A DNA stretch of 64,000 nucleotides from Polytrichum commune (GCA_950295325.1 OX485803.1:11842001-11906000), one strand, 5' to 3'; counted from the stretch's first letter, positions 37,356 through 48,299 are shown. Made by a program: numbers and translations. The notes: a model not told the origin generated them from the letters alone.

Positions 37356-37946
37356 GGGGTGGACTCTTCATACCATGTACGAAGTAACGTGATTGTATAA
37401 ATGGGTATTATTTGAGACATTAGCGTACATAGTATATATATATGGCGGAGGTATTGTTTTTCTCTAGTGTGTACATTAAAAAAGCTATTAAGAATTATGA
37501 AGTTTAAGTAGATGCAAAGAAGGGGCTATAAGGTTTAGAGGAAAAATTTGGCAAAACTTGTGCTAGTTTCATCCAATTTACCTTATTTTATCCAAACAAT
37601 GTGTGATTTAAGGTCACAATTATTATGAGTTATATCCTATGGATGAAAACATGTTCAATCTAGACTTTCTCATGAAAAATGAAAGTGGATTATACATGAA
37701 ATAAAGGCCTATATTTATATCATGATTTATACATATTGTGTATGTAATGGAGGCATTTACCATATTGAATTGATAAGTTTAATATAAATACTTGAGTCCA
37801 TTTCTAGCCTACTATTAGTACAAATACATTTATATTTCTATTTATATTTCTCGTATATATGGGTTTTATTTTTTTATTTTTAATTTTGATTTATCTCATA
37901 GTCACGCATGCACGTCATTTAAATTTCCAATGAAAAGTTCGACCCC
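37356..37946. mobile_element. GGGGTGGACTC element, copy 3 (591 bp)
   Basis: Starts GGGGTGGACTCTTCAT, ends TGAAAAGTTCGACCCC, flanked by TTAG on both sides. It lacks about 370 bp of the middle of copy 1 (the part around the GGTTTTGTTGGTATC block), an internal deletion. Confidence 0.7.
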
Positions 37947-39120
37947 TTAGGCCGGTTGGCTTTTGAGGGTCTATAGTAGTGATTTTGGTTATTTGATTAG
38001 CCCATATTTTGTTGGGTTTTGTTCCATGCAAAAGTGTATGTCTTATAACGCTAGGTTACAAGTATATAGCAACACCAACAATATCCTTCCTTATCTAGGT
38101 CAAAACTAGGGAGATGTACCACATGGGACTCACCACCCAAATTTCATACGTTAAATGTAAACGTGCCCGGAATCCCTCTTGATGAAGGTTCTTGTTCAAA
38201 AGGGAGATCGAAGGCATAACGAGAGCATATTTGTGTTGAAGAGCGGACTTTCATTATGGAATAGTAATCTTAGATCTTGTTTATAACATCATCTCTTCTC
38301 AATCAATCATGGAAGCTAAGTTTGAAAACATCTAGTTTATTGAAGAATGCAACAATTTCAAAATGTTTGGCAATCCTAGTTTCTTGTCCATGACATGTGC
38401 GAGTCTTCAGGACCTCCCACTTGTCTTCCATTGACTTCAACTTTGTTAGGTGTGAGTTTTGTGCAAAACAAAAGGATGGAAGGTTTAACTATATAGAATT
38501 GGGACCTTTGGCAACGAAACATACTTTAAAGACCTAATTTGGATGCATTTTATACTACATGAAATGTTGGTTGGAACAAGAAACATCATCATTGATTGCC
38601 ACCACATCATTGTAGAAACATTTCCTTTCAAAACTTGAACATAATTTTGGTAAAGATTTTTATCAATTGAACTCTCGTTTGATTGGCTAAAAGCGTAAGC
38701 CGCACAACATGGTTGAAGTTAGAAAACAATTACTGTCTCCTCAATATGTAGAAAGAAATTATTTGAGGGTCTCACATTTATGAAAATGCTAAGTAGGACC
38801 TTGAAAATTATGAAGTGAGATAGATCTTTTGTAGGTAACCTTTTTATGCTTGTTATGTGAGAAATAATTCAACATAAAAGTGATTCTTTAGACCCCCAGA
38901 AAACCGTAATATCTTATGAGTTTAGACCTTTTTCTTGCTGGGATTTCATGCCACATCAACCTTTGCACAGGTTTCAACCAACCACTGCATGACATGTGGC
39001 ACCAACACTCAATACTTTTTTTCTGGGTTCCCCAAACCTGTAAAGTTTTAGGTTACCGGGAAAAAAAAAAACTCGAAACCTTGTTTTGGTTTCCTAGTAG
39101 TATAGGGCTTCAATGAAGAC
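37947..39120. other. No gene seen
   Basis: AT-rich, short frames only, between the third GGGGTGGACTC copy and the G-box/GC-rich region upstream of folB. Confidence 0.5.
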
Positions 39121-39155
39121 TCCCATTTGATGTGCAAAAGGGTGTTGTCTGGGCT

Positions 39156-39165
39156 GCCACGTGGC
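39156..39165. promoter_or_regulatory. Perfect G-box palindrome
   Basis: GCCACGTGGC is the extended G-box core bound by plant bZIP and bHLH factors. It lies about 200 bp before the GC-rich island upstream of folB. A 10-bp motif can occur by chance, so function is only suggested. Confidence 0.3.
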
Positions 39166-39339
39166 GTACTCACATTGATGAAGACCTCTCGAATCCCACA
39201 TGGAAGCTTGAAAGCCAAAGGAGTTAAGTTAGGGGGGTACCACACTAGGGGCATAGCTGCGAAATCGTGGCATGTGATTGGTTTAGGCAATGGGGTTGGT
39301 ACCCCACTGCCGGCAGTTAAAAAGGCGGGAGGCTTACCT

Positions 39340-39680
39340 GTCACCGCAGGTTGCAGAGTACAACTTCCAGGGGGAGTCCCCTGGAACTCCGACCCCCCCG
39401 GCGCCGGGCCCCACGACCAGGGCTTGACCGCCAGCGTGTCGCCTCTTCTCCACCTCCTGTCGCCCTCGCTTCCACCTCCTGTCTTACCGGGCTCTGCTTA
39501 CCAGGCTGCAGCTAGAATCTTCCCGGAAAGTACCCTCCCCCTTCTGACGCGCTGAACTCCCTCTGCCGGCCAAGGGAGTGTGGCAGCTGGTCTGCCCGGC
39601 ACCTAGCCTCGGAGCTAGGTTAGCTCCATTTCCCCTAGCCTGTACCGCTCGTTTGCCCTCCTGTAGTGTGGCATGGGCCT
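39340..39680 (+). promoter_or_regulatory. GC-rich island upstream of folB
   Basis: About 340 bp is markedly GC-rich with pyrimidine patches (CCACCTCCTGTC repeated), in sharp contrast to the AT-rich flanks. It lies about 1.1 kb before the folB ATG and is the best candidate for its transcription-start region, which would imply a long leader or leader intron. The 142-codon frame crossing it shows no recognisable domain. Confidence 0.35.
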
Positions 39681-40386
39681 TAGGTTTGTGAGAGCTGTGA
39701 AATTCTGTTGAAATTAGGTGTTTGGTAAGAAATTGGGCAAGTACAGAATGCTGTTGGGATAGTTTTCAGAGCATTTCTGAGGATTGTGCAGTGGAGAATT
39801 CAAGGAATTTTGAATTGCTTGGAGCTGTGGTTGGTGGAGTTGTAGAGGACGAATTGGCTGTTGATCGCCATAACTTACAATGCGAGTATTGTGAGTTCTC
39901 TCTCTACTTGGAATTTTGCTGAATGCGTGTTTAGCAGTTTGGAGGAAATCGGAGGTGTGCACAGATCAGGTTCAAAGTACTCGATGAGATGGGCACTTTC
40001 ATATAACCTATGAGGGAACTGTTATCTGCAATTAGGGTTTAGCACATTCGAAAGGAGCAGAAGATTTGAAGAGATTGATACTTTGATGCATTGGATTGTG
40101 TGTGTAGAATCTAGAAAATGTTGGGGTGGTTCCTGCGAGTTGTTGTGGGTTAGGGTCTAAATCTCACCGTAAGTTAGATTGGCGGTAGATTCTTTGTCTG
40201 TACGATTTTTGGTGCGATTTGCAGTTGCAACACTGCATACAAATGTAGACAAGGTTTCTAGATAAGGTTTTGGGAGCTTCATATATATACCAGGGGTTGT
40301 TGCATGCCATTTCTAATTCCAATAAGTGCGGATTGGTACATCATTAATGGGATGAAACATTATGTTTATAGCCAGTTAATGTAACT

Positions 40387-40775
40387 AGATCAGATGAAAT
40401 GATCTTTTGTAGTGATTTCATTCGATGGTGTGGGTGTTGCTGTACGGATTAATTTCTGCTAAGATAATACTAGGTTCCTTAACTATGGCCAGCTTTTTCC
40501 AATTCTGAACTAGGTGACAATAGCTACACTTTCAATTTGCACCGATGTGAACACTTGAAGGCCACAGTGAATCGGGAATTTAGATGAGTTGATCTTTTTG
40601 GAGTGATTGCTTTCGATGTTGCAAGTGTTGCTGCATTAATTTCTGCTATGATTGTACTATGTTTTCCACTATGGCCAGCTCACATTCTCAATTCTGAACT
40701 AGGTATATAGAATAACCACCACACTTTCAATTTTAGCAATTTGCAGATGTGAGCACTTGAAGGTACAGAGAATCA
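40387..40775 (+). repeat. Tandem duplication in the folB leader
   Basis: Two diverged copies of about 190 bp, roughly 40387-40578 and 40580-40775, sit head to tail just before the folB start. Shared blocks in order: GATGA..TGATCTTTT, TTAATTTCTGCTA, ACTATGGCCAGCT, AATTCTGAACTAGGT, ACACTTTCAATTT and GATGTGARCACTTGAAGG. The second copy runs into the folB ATG. Only the downstream copy can supply the translation start. Confidence 0.8.
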
Positions 40776-40796
40776 GGGTTTTAAGGATTTCCAAGC

Positions 40797-41240
40797 ATGG
40801 CGTCATGCACGGCTTGCGGTGAAACCCCAGACCGGTCGACGAGGAATCGAGACCGAATTTTGCTTCGAGGATTGCAGTTCCATGGCTACCACGGTGTGTA
40901 CGAGGAGGAGCGGAAGCTGGGTCAGAAATTCTTAGTGGACGTGGACGCATGGATCGATTTGCGCAAGGCGGGGGAGAGTGACCAGATGGAGCATTCGGTG
41001 AGCTATGCAGATCTGTATAAGCAGATAAAAACTGTCGTTGAAGGCCCTCCGTTTCGGTTAGTGGAGGCCGTTGCAAACAACATTGCCAAAGAGATTCTAG
41101 GTGCACACTCCACGATTTCGGAAGTTCGGGTTATGATTTGTAAGCCACATGTTGCTGTTGAGGGAGTTGTTGATTCCTTGGGAATTGAGATTTTTCGAAG
41201 CTCTGCTTCCTATGATAGCAATTCCGGTGGTGCACAGTAG
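40797..41240 (+). CDS. folB: Dihydroneopterin aldolase (FolB)
   Basis: Encodes a 147-residue enzyme that converts 7,8-dihydroneopterin to 6-hydroxymethyl-7,8-dihydropterin and glycolaldehyde in folate synthesis; the plant enzyme is usually cytosolic and oligomeric. Seen: the frame covers the whole short aldolase family in one exon. Key positions by analogy with bacterial FolB are present: GYHGVYEEE with the pterin-site Glu near residue 38, Tyr70 in VSYADLY, the substrate-binding Glu90 in FRLVEAVAN, and the catalytic Lys116 in MICKPHVAVEG. The N-terminal ~18 residues (MASCTACGETPDRS) precede the core and do not look like a transit peptide. An in-frame TAA lies 12 nt before the ATG, which fixes the start. 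The leader upstream is tandemly duplicated, and the 3' end of the gene is copied downstream. No frameshift or missing residue is visible. Confidence 0.93.
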   Translation: MASCTACGETPDRSTRNRDRILLRGLQFHGYHGVYEEERKLGQKFLVDVDAWIDLRKAGESDQMEHSVSYADLYKQIKTVVEGPPFRLVEAVANNIAKEILGAHSTISEVRVMICKPHVAVEGVVDSLGIEIFRSSASYDSNSGGAQ

Positions 41241-41510
41241 TGAAGAGGATGAATTAAACCCTAAACCCTAGACACCTTTTGTTATTCCATCCAAGCTGAT
41301 CTGTTATTGCCCATTTCTGATTACTTCCAATTTATAAAGTATAGTAGCAGTTTGTCGATATTTGACTGCATGTGTTGAGACTCATCGCCATGGTTAAGGG
41401 TTCAGTGACACAACTTTTCCTGTGGGAGGGAAATTGGTCGTAGTTAGGTTGTTGATGGTTTCATATCTTCCACCTCTGTGTCATGCATAGGGTTTGAAGA
41501 TGAAATTAAA
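41241..41510 (+). other. folB 3' flank, source of downstream copies
   Basis: The probable 3' UTR and flank of folB. It contains teloboxes AAACCCTAAACCCTAG at 41255-41270 and a longer AAACCCT run at 41508-41527. Segments of this stretch recur at 41845-41904, 42265-42320, 43135-43357 and 44309-44360. Confidence 0.75.
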
Positions 41511-41631
41511 CCCTAAACCCTAAACCTCAAACCGACGTTATAGTACAAGAAGTATCAGCAGGTCCACATGGATCTCCTCTGCATTTGGAGCGCTAAGATT
41601 CCTAAGGTCGGCGTCCTTGTTTGACCCAATG

Positions 41632-41834
41632 CTTGGGGAGAACTGGCAGTTAGTTACAGATGAACCGGTTGAAGTTCGAGACTTCAGGAGAATGACCGAT
41701 CATTTTAGAGGAATCTAAAGAATATACCTCAAATGAATAAAGCAAAACCGGAAGATGTCAACATGTAACCGGTTGGATTGAGAATCACTAGGATCTTGAC
41801 CGACTATGCCCAAACTTCCCGGGCACTGGTTTGA
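41632..41834 (+). mobile_element. AACCGGTT-rich mini-transposon in a folB-flank copy
   Basis: About 200 bp related to the element at 975-1550 (shared: TTACAGATGAACCGGTTGA, GAAGATGTCAACATGTAACC, ATCACTAGGATCTTGACC). Ends are CCAATGCTTGGGGAG and CTTCCCGGGCACT, an imperfect inverted pair. Flanks GTTTGA at both sides suggest a TSD. The uninterrupted flank copy at about 43110 (GTCCTTCGTTGAACATCTTC) shows the empty site. Confidence 0.65.
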
Positions 41835-41904
41835 AAATATCTTCGGTTCCTATTGAGTTGATCTTTTATTGCCAATTTCTGATTACCTCACATCTATTAA
41901 GTAC

Positions 41905-42264
41905 AAGGTATGTGGGCTTATTGTGGGCACTTCCAACTCCACAGACATTTGACTGTTGGATAGAACATGAATTTTGTCTCATCCGCTTAGCAATTGCAGA
42001 TCATGCAACTTGGCCATTTCAAGTTTCAGAATCGGACTTGAGACACACAAGTTCCAGGAAGTCGAAGTGAAGATCGTCTTTCACTTTAAGTGATCTTATA
42101 GGCCCTTCCAAGTGTATTAACTATTGAACCTAAAATGGTGTCTATATTTTTGAGCACATAGTTCAAAATCATTTCAACAAATGTCTTTTTATTGTCCGTT
42201 CTTTCACAGAAGCCTTGCCATGTACCATTTGAACATAGGTGTCCAATTAAAGCCCACATACCTT
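41905..42264. mobile_element. 360-bp family member
   Basis: Bounded by AAGGTATGTGGGCTT and its perfect inverted match AAGCCCACATACCTT (15 bp). The interior matches the repeats at 36.7 and 14.7 kb (GAGCACATAGTTCA, GAACATAGGTGTC). It interrupts a folB-flank copy: sequence before it (CTGATTACCTC) and after it (AGCAGTTTGTTGATATTTGAC) is adjacent at 41320-41365. No coding frame of its own. Confidence 0.75.
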
Positions 42265-42324
42265 AAGAGCAGTTTGTTGATATTTGACTTCATGTGTTGA
42301 GACTCTTCATCAAGGTTTAGGGTT

Positions 42325-42445
42325 TAGGCCAAGTCCATGATTTTGGAAGTTCAGGTTGTTGTGGAGGGGGTTGTCGATTCATTGGGAATTGATATTTTTT
42401 TGTTGTTCTGCTTCCTAAGTGAAGGAGATGAATCAAAACCTAAAC
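42325..42445 (+). pseudogene. Degenerate duplicate of the folB 3' end
   Basis: This stretch matches the last ~150 bp of the folB coding region and its stop context, starting at a decayed TTCGGAAGTTCGGGTT block and running through GAGGGRGTTGTYGATTC and TTGGGAATTGA to the telobox-like AAACCTAAACCCTGA after the stop. The lysine-bearing active-site part is missing and a T-run breaks the frame. It lies about 1.1 kb downstream of the intact gene in the same orientation, so it is a local duplicate and not a processed copy. Confidence 0.8.
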
Positions 42446-43357
42446 CCTGAGGTGAGCACACCTATTCTGGGCATAATGGCGAGGTTGGGTACGTAGAATG
42501 ATCTGATATATATGTTCTGATTATCTCGTTGGATTAGCCTTTCAAAGTGGATCAGGAATCCATGCAACTTAGCATATTGGACTCGTATCTCAATTTCTAT
42601 GTGATTCCTAAGTGAGAAATGTTCTAGAACCCGTTGTGGTCTCATAAGGGCATTCACTTGTGCTACCTATCTTGGTCATGCCCCATCTTTTGCGTGGAAT
42701 TAAGTGCTTCTTGCAACCTATTACGATCTTGCCTAACACCTCGTAATTGTGAGAATGCAGGACCACAAGTGACATACCATACATGAATTTGATGCCTTAA
42801 ATATATTTATTCATGTGTGAAATTGACAAATTCATGATCTTATCTATGTTGGAGTCTCCACTCACTTGTTTACGTGACGTCGTGCTAGTCTACATGATGA
42901 TGCTATACCTCCACTTGATTTTTATTTATGGGGCACCATGTAACATATGCTTCGTCTCTACTACACCCTTAATTTTAGGTGTTCATGATGGATCACAACC
43001 GAAATTGGTGCACCTACCTGAAAACCCTAAACTCGCGTTTTAGTACAAAGATGTATCAGCATGGGGATCTCCTTCTGCATTTGGAGCGCAAAGATTTTCT
43101 AAGGTTGGTGTCCTTCGTTGAACATCTTCTGTTGTTCCTGTGAGCTGATCTGTAACTGCCAATTTTTTACAATAAAGTTTCATAATATATATTAAATAAA
43201 TTAAATGTACTATAAAGTGTAGTATCAGTTTCTACATCTATAAAGTATAGTATCACTTTGTTAATATTTGACTGCATTTGTTGAGACTCATCACCAAGGT
43301 TTAGGGTTTAGTTATACAAATTTTTCCTGTGGGAGAGAGAAATTGGTAGTAGTTAGG

Positions 43358-44308
43358 CTTGGGGGGTGCACCTTCCATAACATCTATGAGTATTATTAAG
43401 TGCACAAAAGGGGTACTAATTTGAACTTTTTCCATACTACGTATGCATATGCTACAAAAATTATAACTCATAGTTATGTACATGTATGGAGAACCTCTAG
43501 AAAAGATATAACATTTGTACTTGTATGGTAGGGTCACTAGACATTATGAATAAGTATTAAATATTGGATGAAACTTGATGAATTTTTTTCTCATTTCCTT
43601 ATCTCATCCATGTATGTATGTAAGAGGCGATATTGGGGTTTTGGAAGGGGTGGTTGAGTTGAGAACAAGGCCACTTCGTGCTTAGGGTTGCAAGAGGAGT
43701 GCTTCTTTGTGGCACTTCTTGGGGTTGGTGGGGGTGGTTGATGCCTTGGTTAGATCATGGGCGGCATCGAAATTTCAAAGGTGGGTTTTCTCTCAATCAT
43801 TTTCGTATCATTAATAAACCTCCGATGTGTGCAACAATTTGGATCAAGCATTTAGGAATTGCAATTGTTGCAAGTTCTAGGATCAAGCATGGAGATTGGT
43901 TTTTGTTGGTATCAAAAGGAACCAACAATAAGTGGACTTACGGATCATTTGATGGCAGATTTAGAAATAATAATTGCATTAGCTTCTATGACATATATTG
44001 TAGACTTAGATGGTTCTGAGTTACATTTAGGGGATGAAATAGTCTTCAACAACTTTATTAATGAATGCTAGGGTTTTACATTATACATATGATAGGGGTT
44101 CAATATTATTCAAAAGTAAATTTGTATACTTATGTTAATGACTACATATGAATTCAATTTTTTTATGAATACATATTGTCACTTATAATTTTATCATTGA
44201 GATTGTACAAATATTACAAAATAAAATAAAGTTGTTTATAGGGCTTTTTTAGAGTTTGTTTCGAACGGACGTGGTTCTTGGATTTTAATGAAAGGTGCAC
44301 TCCCTGGG
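43358..44308. mobile_element. 951-bp GGGGGTGCACC element in a folB-flank copy
   Basis: The left end GGGGGGTGCACCTTCCAT pairs with the right end ATGAAAGGTGCACTCCC. The flanking duplication TAGTTAGG is exact at 43350-43357 and 44309-44316. Internally it shares GGTTTTTGTTGGTATCAAA and following sequence with the 2.3-kb copy of the GGGGTGGACTC family, and is the same length (951 versus 960 bp). A frame at 43678-44019 shows no recognisable domain. The 8-bp TSD suggests a non-autonomous hAT or similar transposon. Confidence 0.75.
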
Positions 44309-44804
44309 TAGTTAGGTTCTTGATGGTTTCATTTCTTCCACCTCTGTCATGCTTTGGGTTTGGCATTTTCTGAAATACTCTTACAAATGTTTTCTGCCTT
44401 TTTCACCTGTGTTTCTGGAGAAAAATTTCTTGTGTTCGTACCAAATGGACATGAAGGAAAAAGTGGTCAGAGATGCTAATGTCACTTTGACAACAAAATT
44501 TATAAGAACAATTTCTCCTCATAATATGATGCCCTGAACCATAATTCAGGAGTTCCTCTGGATATTATTCTACATAGCAGTTGTCGCTTCTTGTGAGTAT
44601 TTGTGAACTCCAATTCTTTATGAAGCAGATATTTTGGTATGCATGTCATTCAGTTTTGAGAGTAGAGTGTTTTTATGGGTTATGTTATGGATGCAGGCTG
44701 TCGTGGTTTATCCATGGTGAATGTGGAGACCAAATTTTTAGGTTTAAGGATGCTGTGCCGATGATGACTTATTAATGCTGGATAATTAACAAAATGAGGT
44801 GCAG

Positions 44805-45101
44805 CATTGTTGTTTAAGTTGATTATCAATCCTATTCTGAGATCCATCCATTCATCCCAAAACATGGAATCTGAGATCAAAGAGATTCACCGGCCTGTGC
44901 AGGAAATGTATAATGTCACTGGTTGGTCTGATTTGATTTGCAAGGAGACGATTGCCACTCACAAATACAATCTGGTAACGATAGTTTCTGGCATTGCACT
45001 CTTGAGTTTTTGAATACAGCTCAAGCATTTGTTTAACCAACAACAATCTACTATTGCAGTATGTGGAGTATGGTGATCAGTGGACTCAGAAAGGACCATA
45101 G
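44805..45101 (+). CDS. Candidate last two exons of an unidentified gene
   Basis: Not recognised. Seen: an open frame after an acceptor-like GGTGCAG (ends 44804), with residues such as EIHRPVQEMYNVTGWSDL and CKETIATHKYNL, ending at 44974 next to a GT donor. An acceptor TATTGCAG ends at 45059. The 85-bp intron is phase 0, and exon 2 reads YVEYGDQWTQKGP followed by TAG at 45099-45101. The codons look protein-like and the intron is a normal plant size. An in-frame stop precedes the acceptor, so earlier exons would be needed; a weak one may lie at about 44699-44775. No start or domain is found. It may be the tail of a real gene, a fragment carried with the folB-flank duplication, or chance. Confidence 0.35.
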
Positions 45102-46200
45102 TGGTCAGGCGAATCGATTTTGTTGGTAAGTCTATTCTTGATTGAATACGAGGAGGCACATTACATCTCACAATTGACCATTGTGTTTGGTAATGGAGAC
45201 ATGTCACCTTGTCATCGACCATGGTAAGCACCCGATATCTACCTCTCTGCTACTGTGGCTTGGTAGTTTGGACGCCTACTAGAACCTGTGGCAATGCTCC
45301 TTGCATTCATTATCTAGTTCATCTAGTTATAATCACAACACATGAACGTGATTTCATTTCACGACATCTCTTTTGAATGATGAAACTGACCCAAACACAT
45401 GTTCACCAACTCAAGTATTGTAGGTGACAAGCATGTTTGACACATTGATGACAAATTATCATTTTTTTGAGGTGATACATGGGATGTTGTAGAGGTTCCA
45501 ACTAATTAAGAAAAAATGAAACATGGCACTTTGGTAAAGTTTTTAATTAGTTTGTGTCAAACAAGCTTCTCACCTATCGTATTGCCTTTGGATCTTACTT
45601 CACACCTTCGGAATCAAGGAAGATACTTAGGAGCAACACCTCAACCCAGTTGGTACGAAAATTTACAGGGGTCCAAAATAATAAGACACTTCACTCCGAC
45701 TTCTAAATCACATAATGTTGTGAAAGCACACTTCGACTGTGATACGTGAATCTCTCTTTCAATGCTCATGCACAGAGATATAAATGCTTCAATTACCCAC
45801 ATACATATGGAAATACCAGGACTATCTCAATAGCAATCGTTGTATTGCCGTATTGAAAGCTCCTTCTATCACAAGAGAACCTTCACTTTTGAATTCTTAT
45901 GACGCTTGCATCTCAACTATGATACCAAAACCTTAAAATGACAATTTGCATGATCCACAAGTGCTAACCAAATGAGACAATTTACGACCTGATCCAGTGG
46001 CCGGAAATTTTTGTAGGATTGGAAGCGCCCGGAATAAGTCATGAAAGTCAGGGTTATTTTTCAAATGGATGTGCATTAACATCTTCCGGATCTGCAACTA
46101 TCCCAATCTTTCGGACTAAAGTTAAGTCAATCGGCATCTTTTGTGTGCATCTATTTACATGATGTAATCTGGACCCTTTTCCTAGAACTGCAGATATTTG
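45102..46200. other. No gene seen
   Basis: Short frames without domains between the unidentified spliced remnant and the SINE-like insert. Confidence 0.5.
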
Positions 46201-46214
46201 ATTACAGTTGCCCA

Positions 46215-46405
46215 GTCTGAGATGACCTTTAACTACCGGATGATGGTGGAGAGATACCCAAATCTCAAGGAAGAGGTTGGTTGTTCAAATCCCGGCTGTG
46301 AAATCTCCTCTCTACTTGACGGAAAGCTTGTTATGTGGTCAACTGCCTCCTGTGCTTTAGCGTTGGCCTTTCGGCCTTCTGTCTCAAAAATAAAAAAATA
46401 AAAAA
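46215..46405 (+). mobile_element. SINE-like retroposon with A-rich tail
   Basis: A 191-bp insert has a B-box-like GTTCAAATCCCGGC near 46282 (RNA polymerase III promoter type) and an A-rich tail (AAAAATAAAAAAATAAAAAA) at 46386-46405. A target duplication flanks it: ATTACAGTTGCCCA at 46201-46214 and ATTATAGCTGCCCA at 46406-46419 (12 of 14). The A box is not clear. Its open frame (NLKEEVGCSNPGCEISSLL) is a known kind of spurious translation of such elements, by my recollection. Confidence 0.65.
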
Positions 46406-46517
46406 ATTATAGCTGCCCATTAAATTCAAATACGCTCACGTTTACCTCCACTTAAAGTCTTTGTCTAAGATTTGAAGGCCTTTGGTATTGCCAACCTCAA
46501 CTATGGACTAACCTTGT

Positions 46518-47275
46518 TAATGCGACACTCGTTTATACGACACCCTTGATATTTCGACACATTTTTGTGAGACCAAACTTTTTAGTTCAAAACTCCCTCT
46601 CTTATATGACTACGACACTCGATAATGCGACGTTTAGAATCTCCGTTTTGTCATATTAAAGAGGTAGTTCATGCTGAAATTCCTTTCATCTATGTTATGT
46701 ACATCTAAAATACATCCATTTTCACTTGGAAACTACTTGGGAACATCACTTATCATTGGGAAGTTAATAAGAATTAGGGTTACTAGTGTAGAATGGACAT
46801 GGTTAGGGTTGGAGTGGCATTGTGCCTAATATGTTGCCTTGTACATGGGTGATATAGTATCACCAATATCTTGATGCTAAACATCATGCATCATTGTTGT
46901 CTAGTTTCTTATTAGAGAACTCTTTATATTTGCGTGTTAATGAAATTATTAGTTTTCAAAAGTTAGTAGGGAGTTTAGATAAGATGACAGTTCTAACTTG
47001 GGTAGGCAACACCAAAGATCTTTGGACTCCTATACCAAGAGTTCTTGAGCATATTTGTATTTGTTTGAAGCTAGAAGTTATTTTTTCATACCATCTGTAT
47101 TGCTTAAACTCGTTGTATATATTTTTAAAGCTCATATTACTTATGTTTTCGTATCCCCTCAATAATACGACAAGTTTATGCCATTTGTCATACTAATGAG
47201 AAGACGACACCCTCGATAATACGACTTTTTTTTTTGTGTTTCCCAAACGTGTCATACTAAAGAGAGAACAGTCTT
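46518..47275 (+). repeat. Repeat rich in CGACAC/CTCGATAATRCGAC motifs
   Basis: Two clusters in the same orientation, 46518-46665 and 47155-47275, carry ACGACACTCGATAATGCGAC, ACGACACCCTCGATAATACG, TTTGTCATATTAAAGAG and GTGTCATACTAAAGAG. The 490 bp between holds a 100-codon frame without recognisable domain. It looks like a non-autonomous transposon or a solo-repeat pair; the class is undetermined. Confidence 0.5.
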
Positions 47276-48299
47276 CTAAAAGTGCGATTGTGGAGCTCAT
47301 TTTATACGGAACCCCAAAAGTGGTTGCACAACGAGCATGATTGAGAAACTCAATGATTGAGTCGAACATGTTATGCTCCTCCAATCATTGCAACGCGGCA
47401 TTTCGGTAGATGTGGTGTGGTAAAATTTAAAGTTCAAAATGTGGAAGCCATCGGCATTGAACTTACTATCTAGGGTCCAAATCCAATACTAAATTACTTA
47501 CTTGTTAATATATGACATGAGTGACACACCACCACAAGGTATGGTGGGCCTTATGTGGTCACTTGTCTTGTTTATGCGGTTGTATTTGGATGGTATATAG
47601 CAAGGCTTATGTGATAAATGGACATTTAAAAAAAAAAAAACACGTGTTACAATGAGACTGGCCAATGTGCTCAAATTATAGACACCATTCTTAGTTCAAT
47701 CGTGGACACAATTGGGAGGACCTATGTGATCATATTGAAGAGGAAGGGATCTTCGCTTTGACCTCTTACAATAATGCATCTCTACTTCAATTTTGAAATT
47801 GGAAATGACAATCTCCATGATTTACAATTGCTAACTACATGATACAATTGTTAAGCCGATCCAATGGCTGAAATGTTTGCAGAGTTGGAAGTGCCTCACA
47901 ATCTTCTGTACAACATGACTTGTATGGTACACATCTGTATGGAAAATTAGTGGGTTGGCTTGGTGTGAGCCAAATATTGTGCACACATTTCTTCTTAACC
48001 CCTGTTAACGGTTAACCTTGGGCTTGCATTTTATTAAGCATCTAAAAGTTTATAAAAAGAGTGGGATTATGTGTGGAAGGGTGATTAAAGCTTTAGGCTT
48101 GGAATTAAGATTGATGTGGTAGTATTAGTGGAATTGTTGGGTGAAAGATTGATTAGAGTTAGGTAGCGCTTGGAATTAGGATGGTGAATTCATGGCTTTA
48201 TGGTTCGGGTTAGAGCCCACAACGTTGCTTAGGGGAAGAGGGTTGATAATCGGGAGTGGCTTTGGATTGGGTAGGAATGTAATTGGGACGGTGAAGTGT

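Larger units (their letters stand above)
41505..44360 (+). repeat. Serial duplicates of the folB flank
   Basis: Blocks of the folB 3' flank recur. The telobox-GTACAAG-GTATCAGCA-GCATTTGGAGCGC block is at 41505-41625 and 43018-43125. The TGATCTGT-ATTGCC-AATTT block is at 41291, 41850 and 43140. The TTGACTGCATGTGTTGAGACTC block is at 41360, 42280 and 43270. The GTAGTTAGGTT-GATGGTTTCAT-CCACCTCTG block is at 41440 and, interrupted, at 43350 plus 44309. Three transposons (41632-41834, 41905-42264, 43358-44308) split these copies. Confidence 0.75.

Noticed and set aside
39127-39555. 142-codon frame before folB
   Set aside because: It crosses the GC-rich island where stop codons are rare by composition; no domain seen, and the region looks like promoter.
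41255-41527. AAACCCT runs as an interstitial telomere
   Set aside because: Only two to three units each and repeated with the folB flank; they fit teloboxes or chance better than a telomere remnant.
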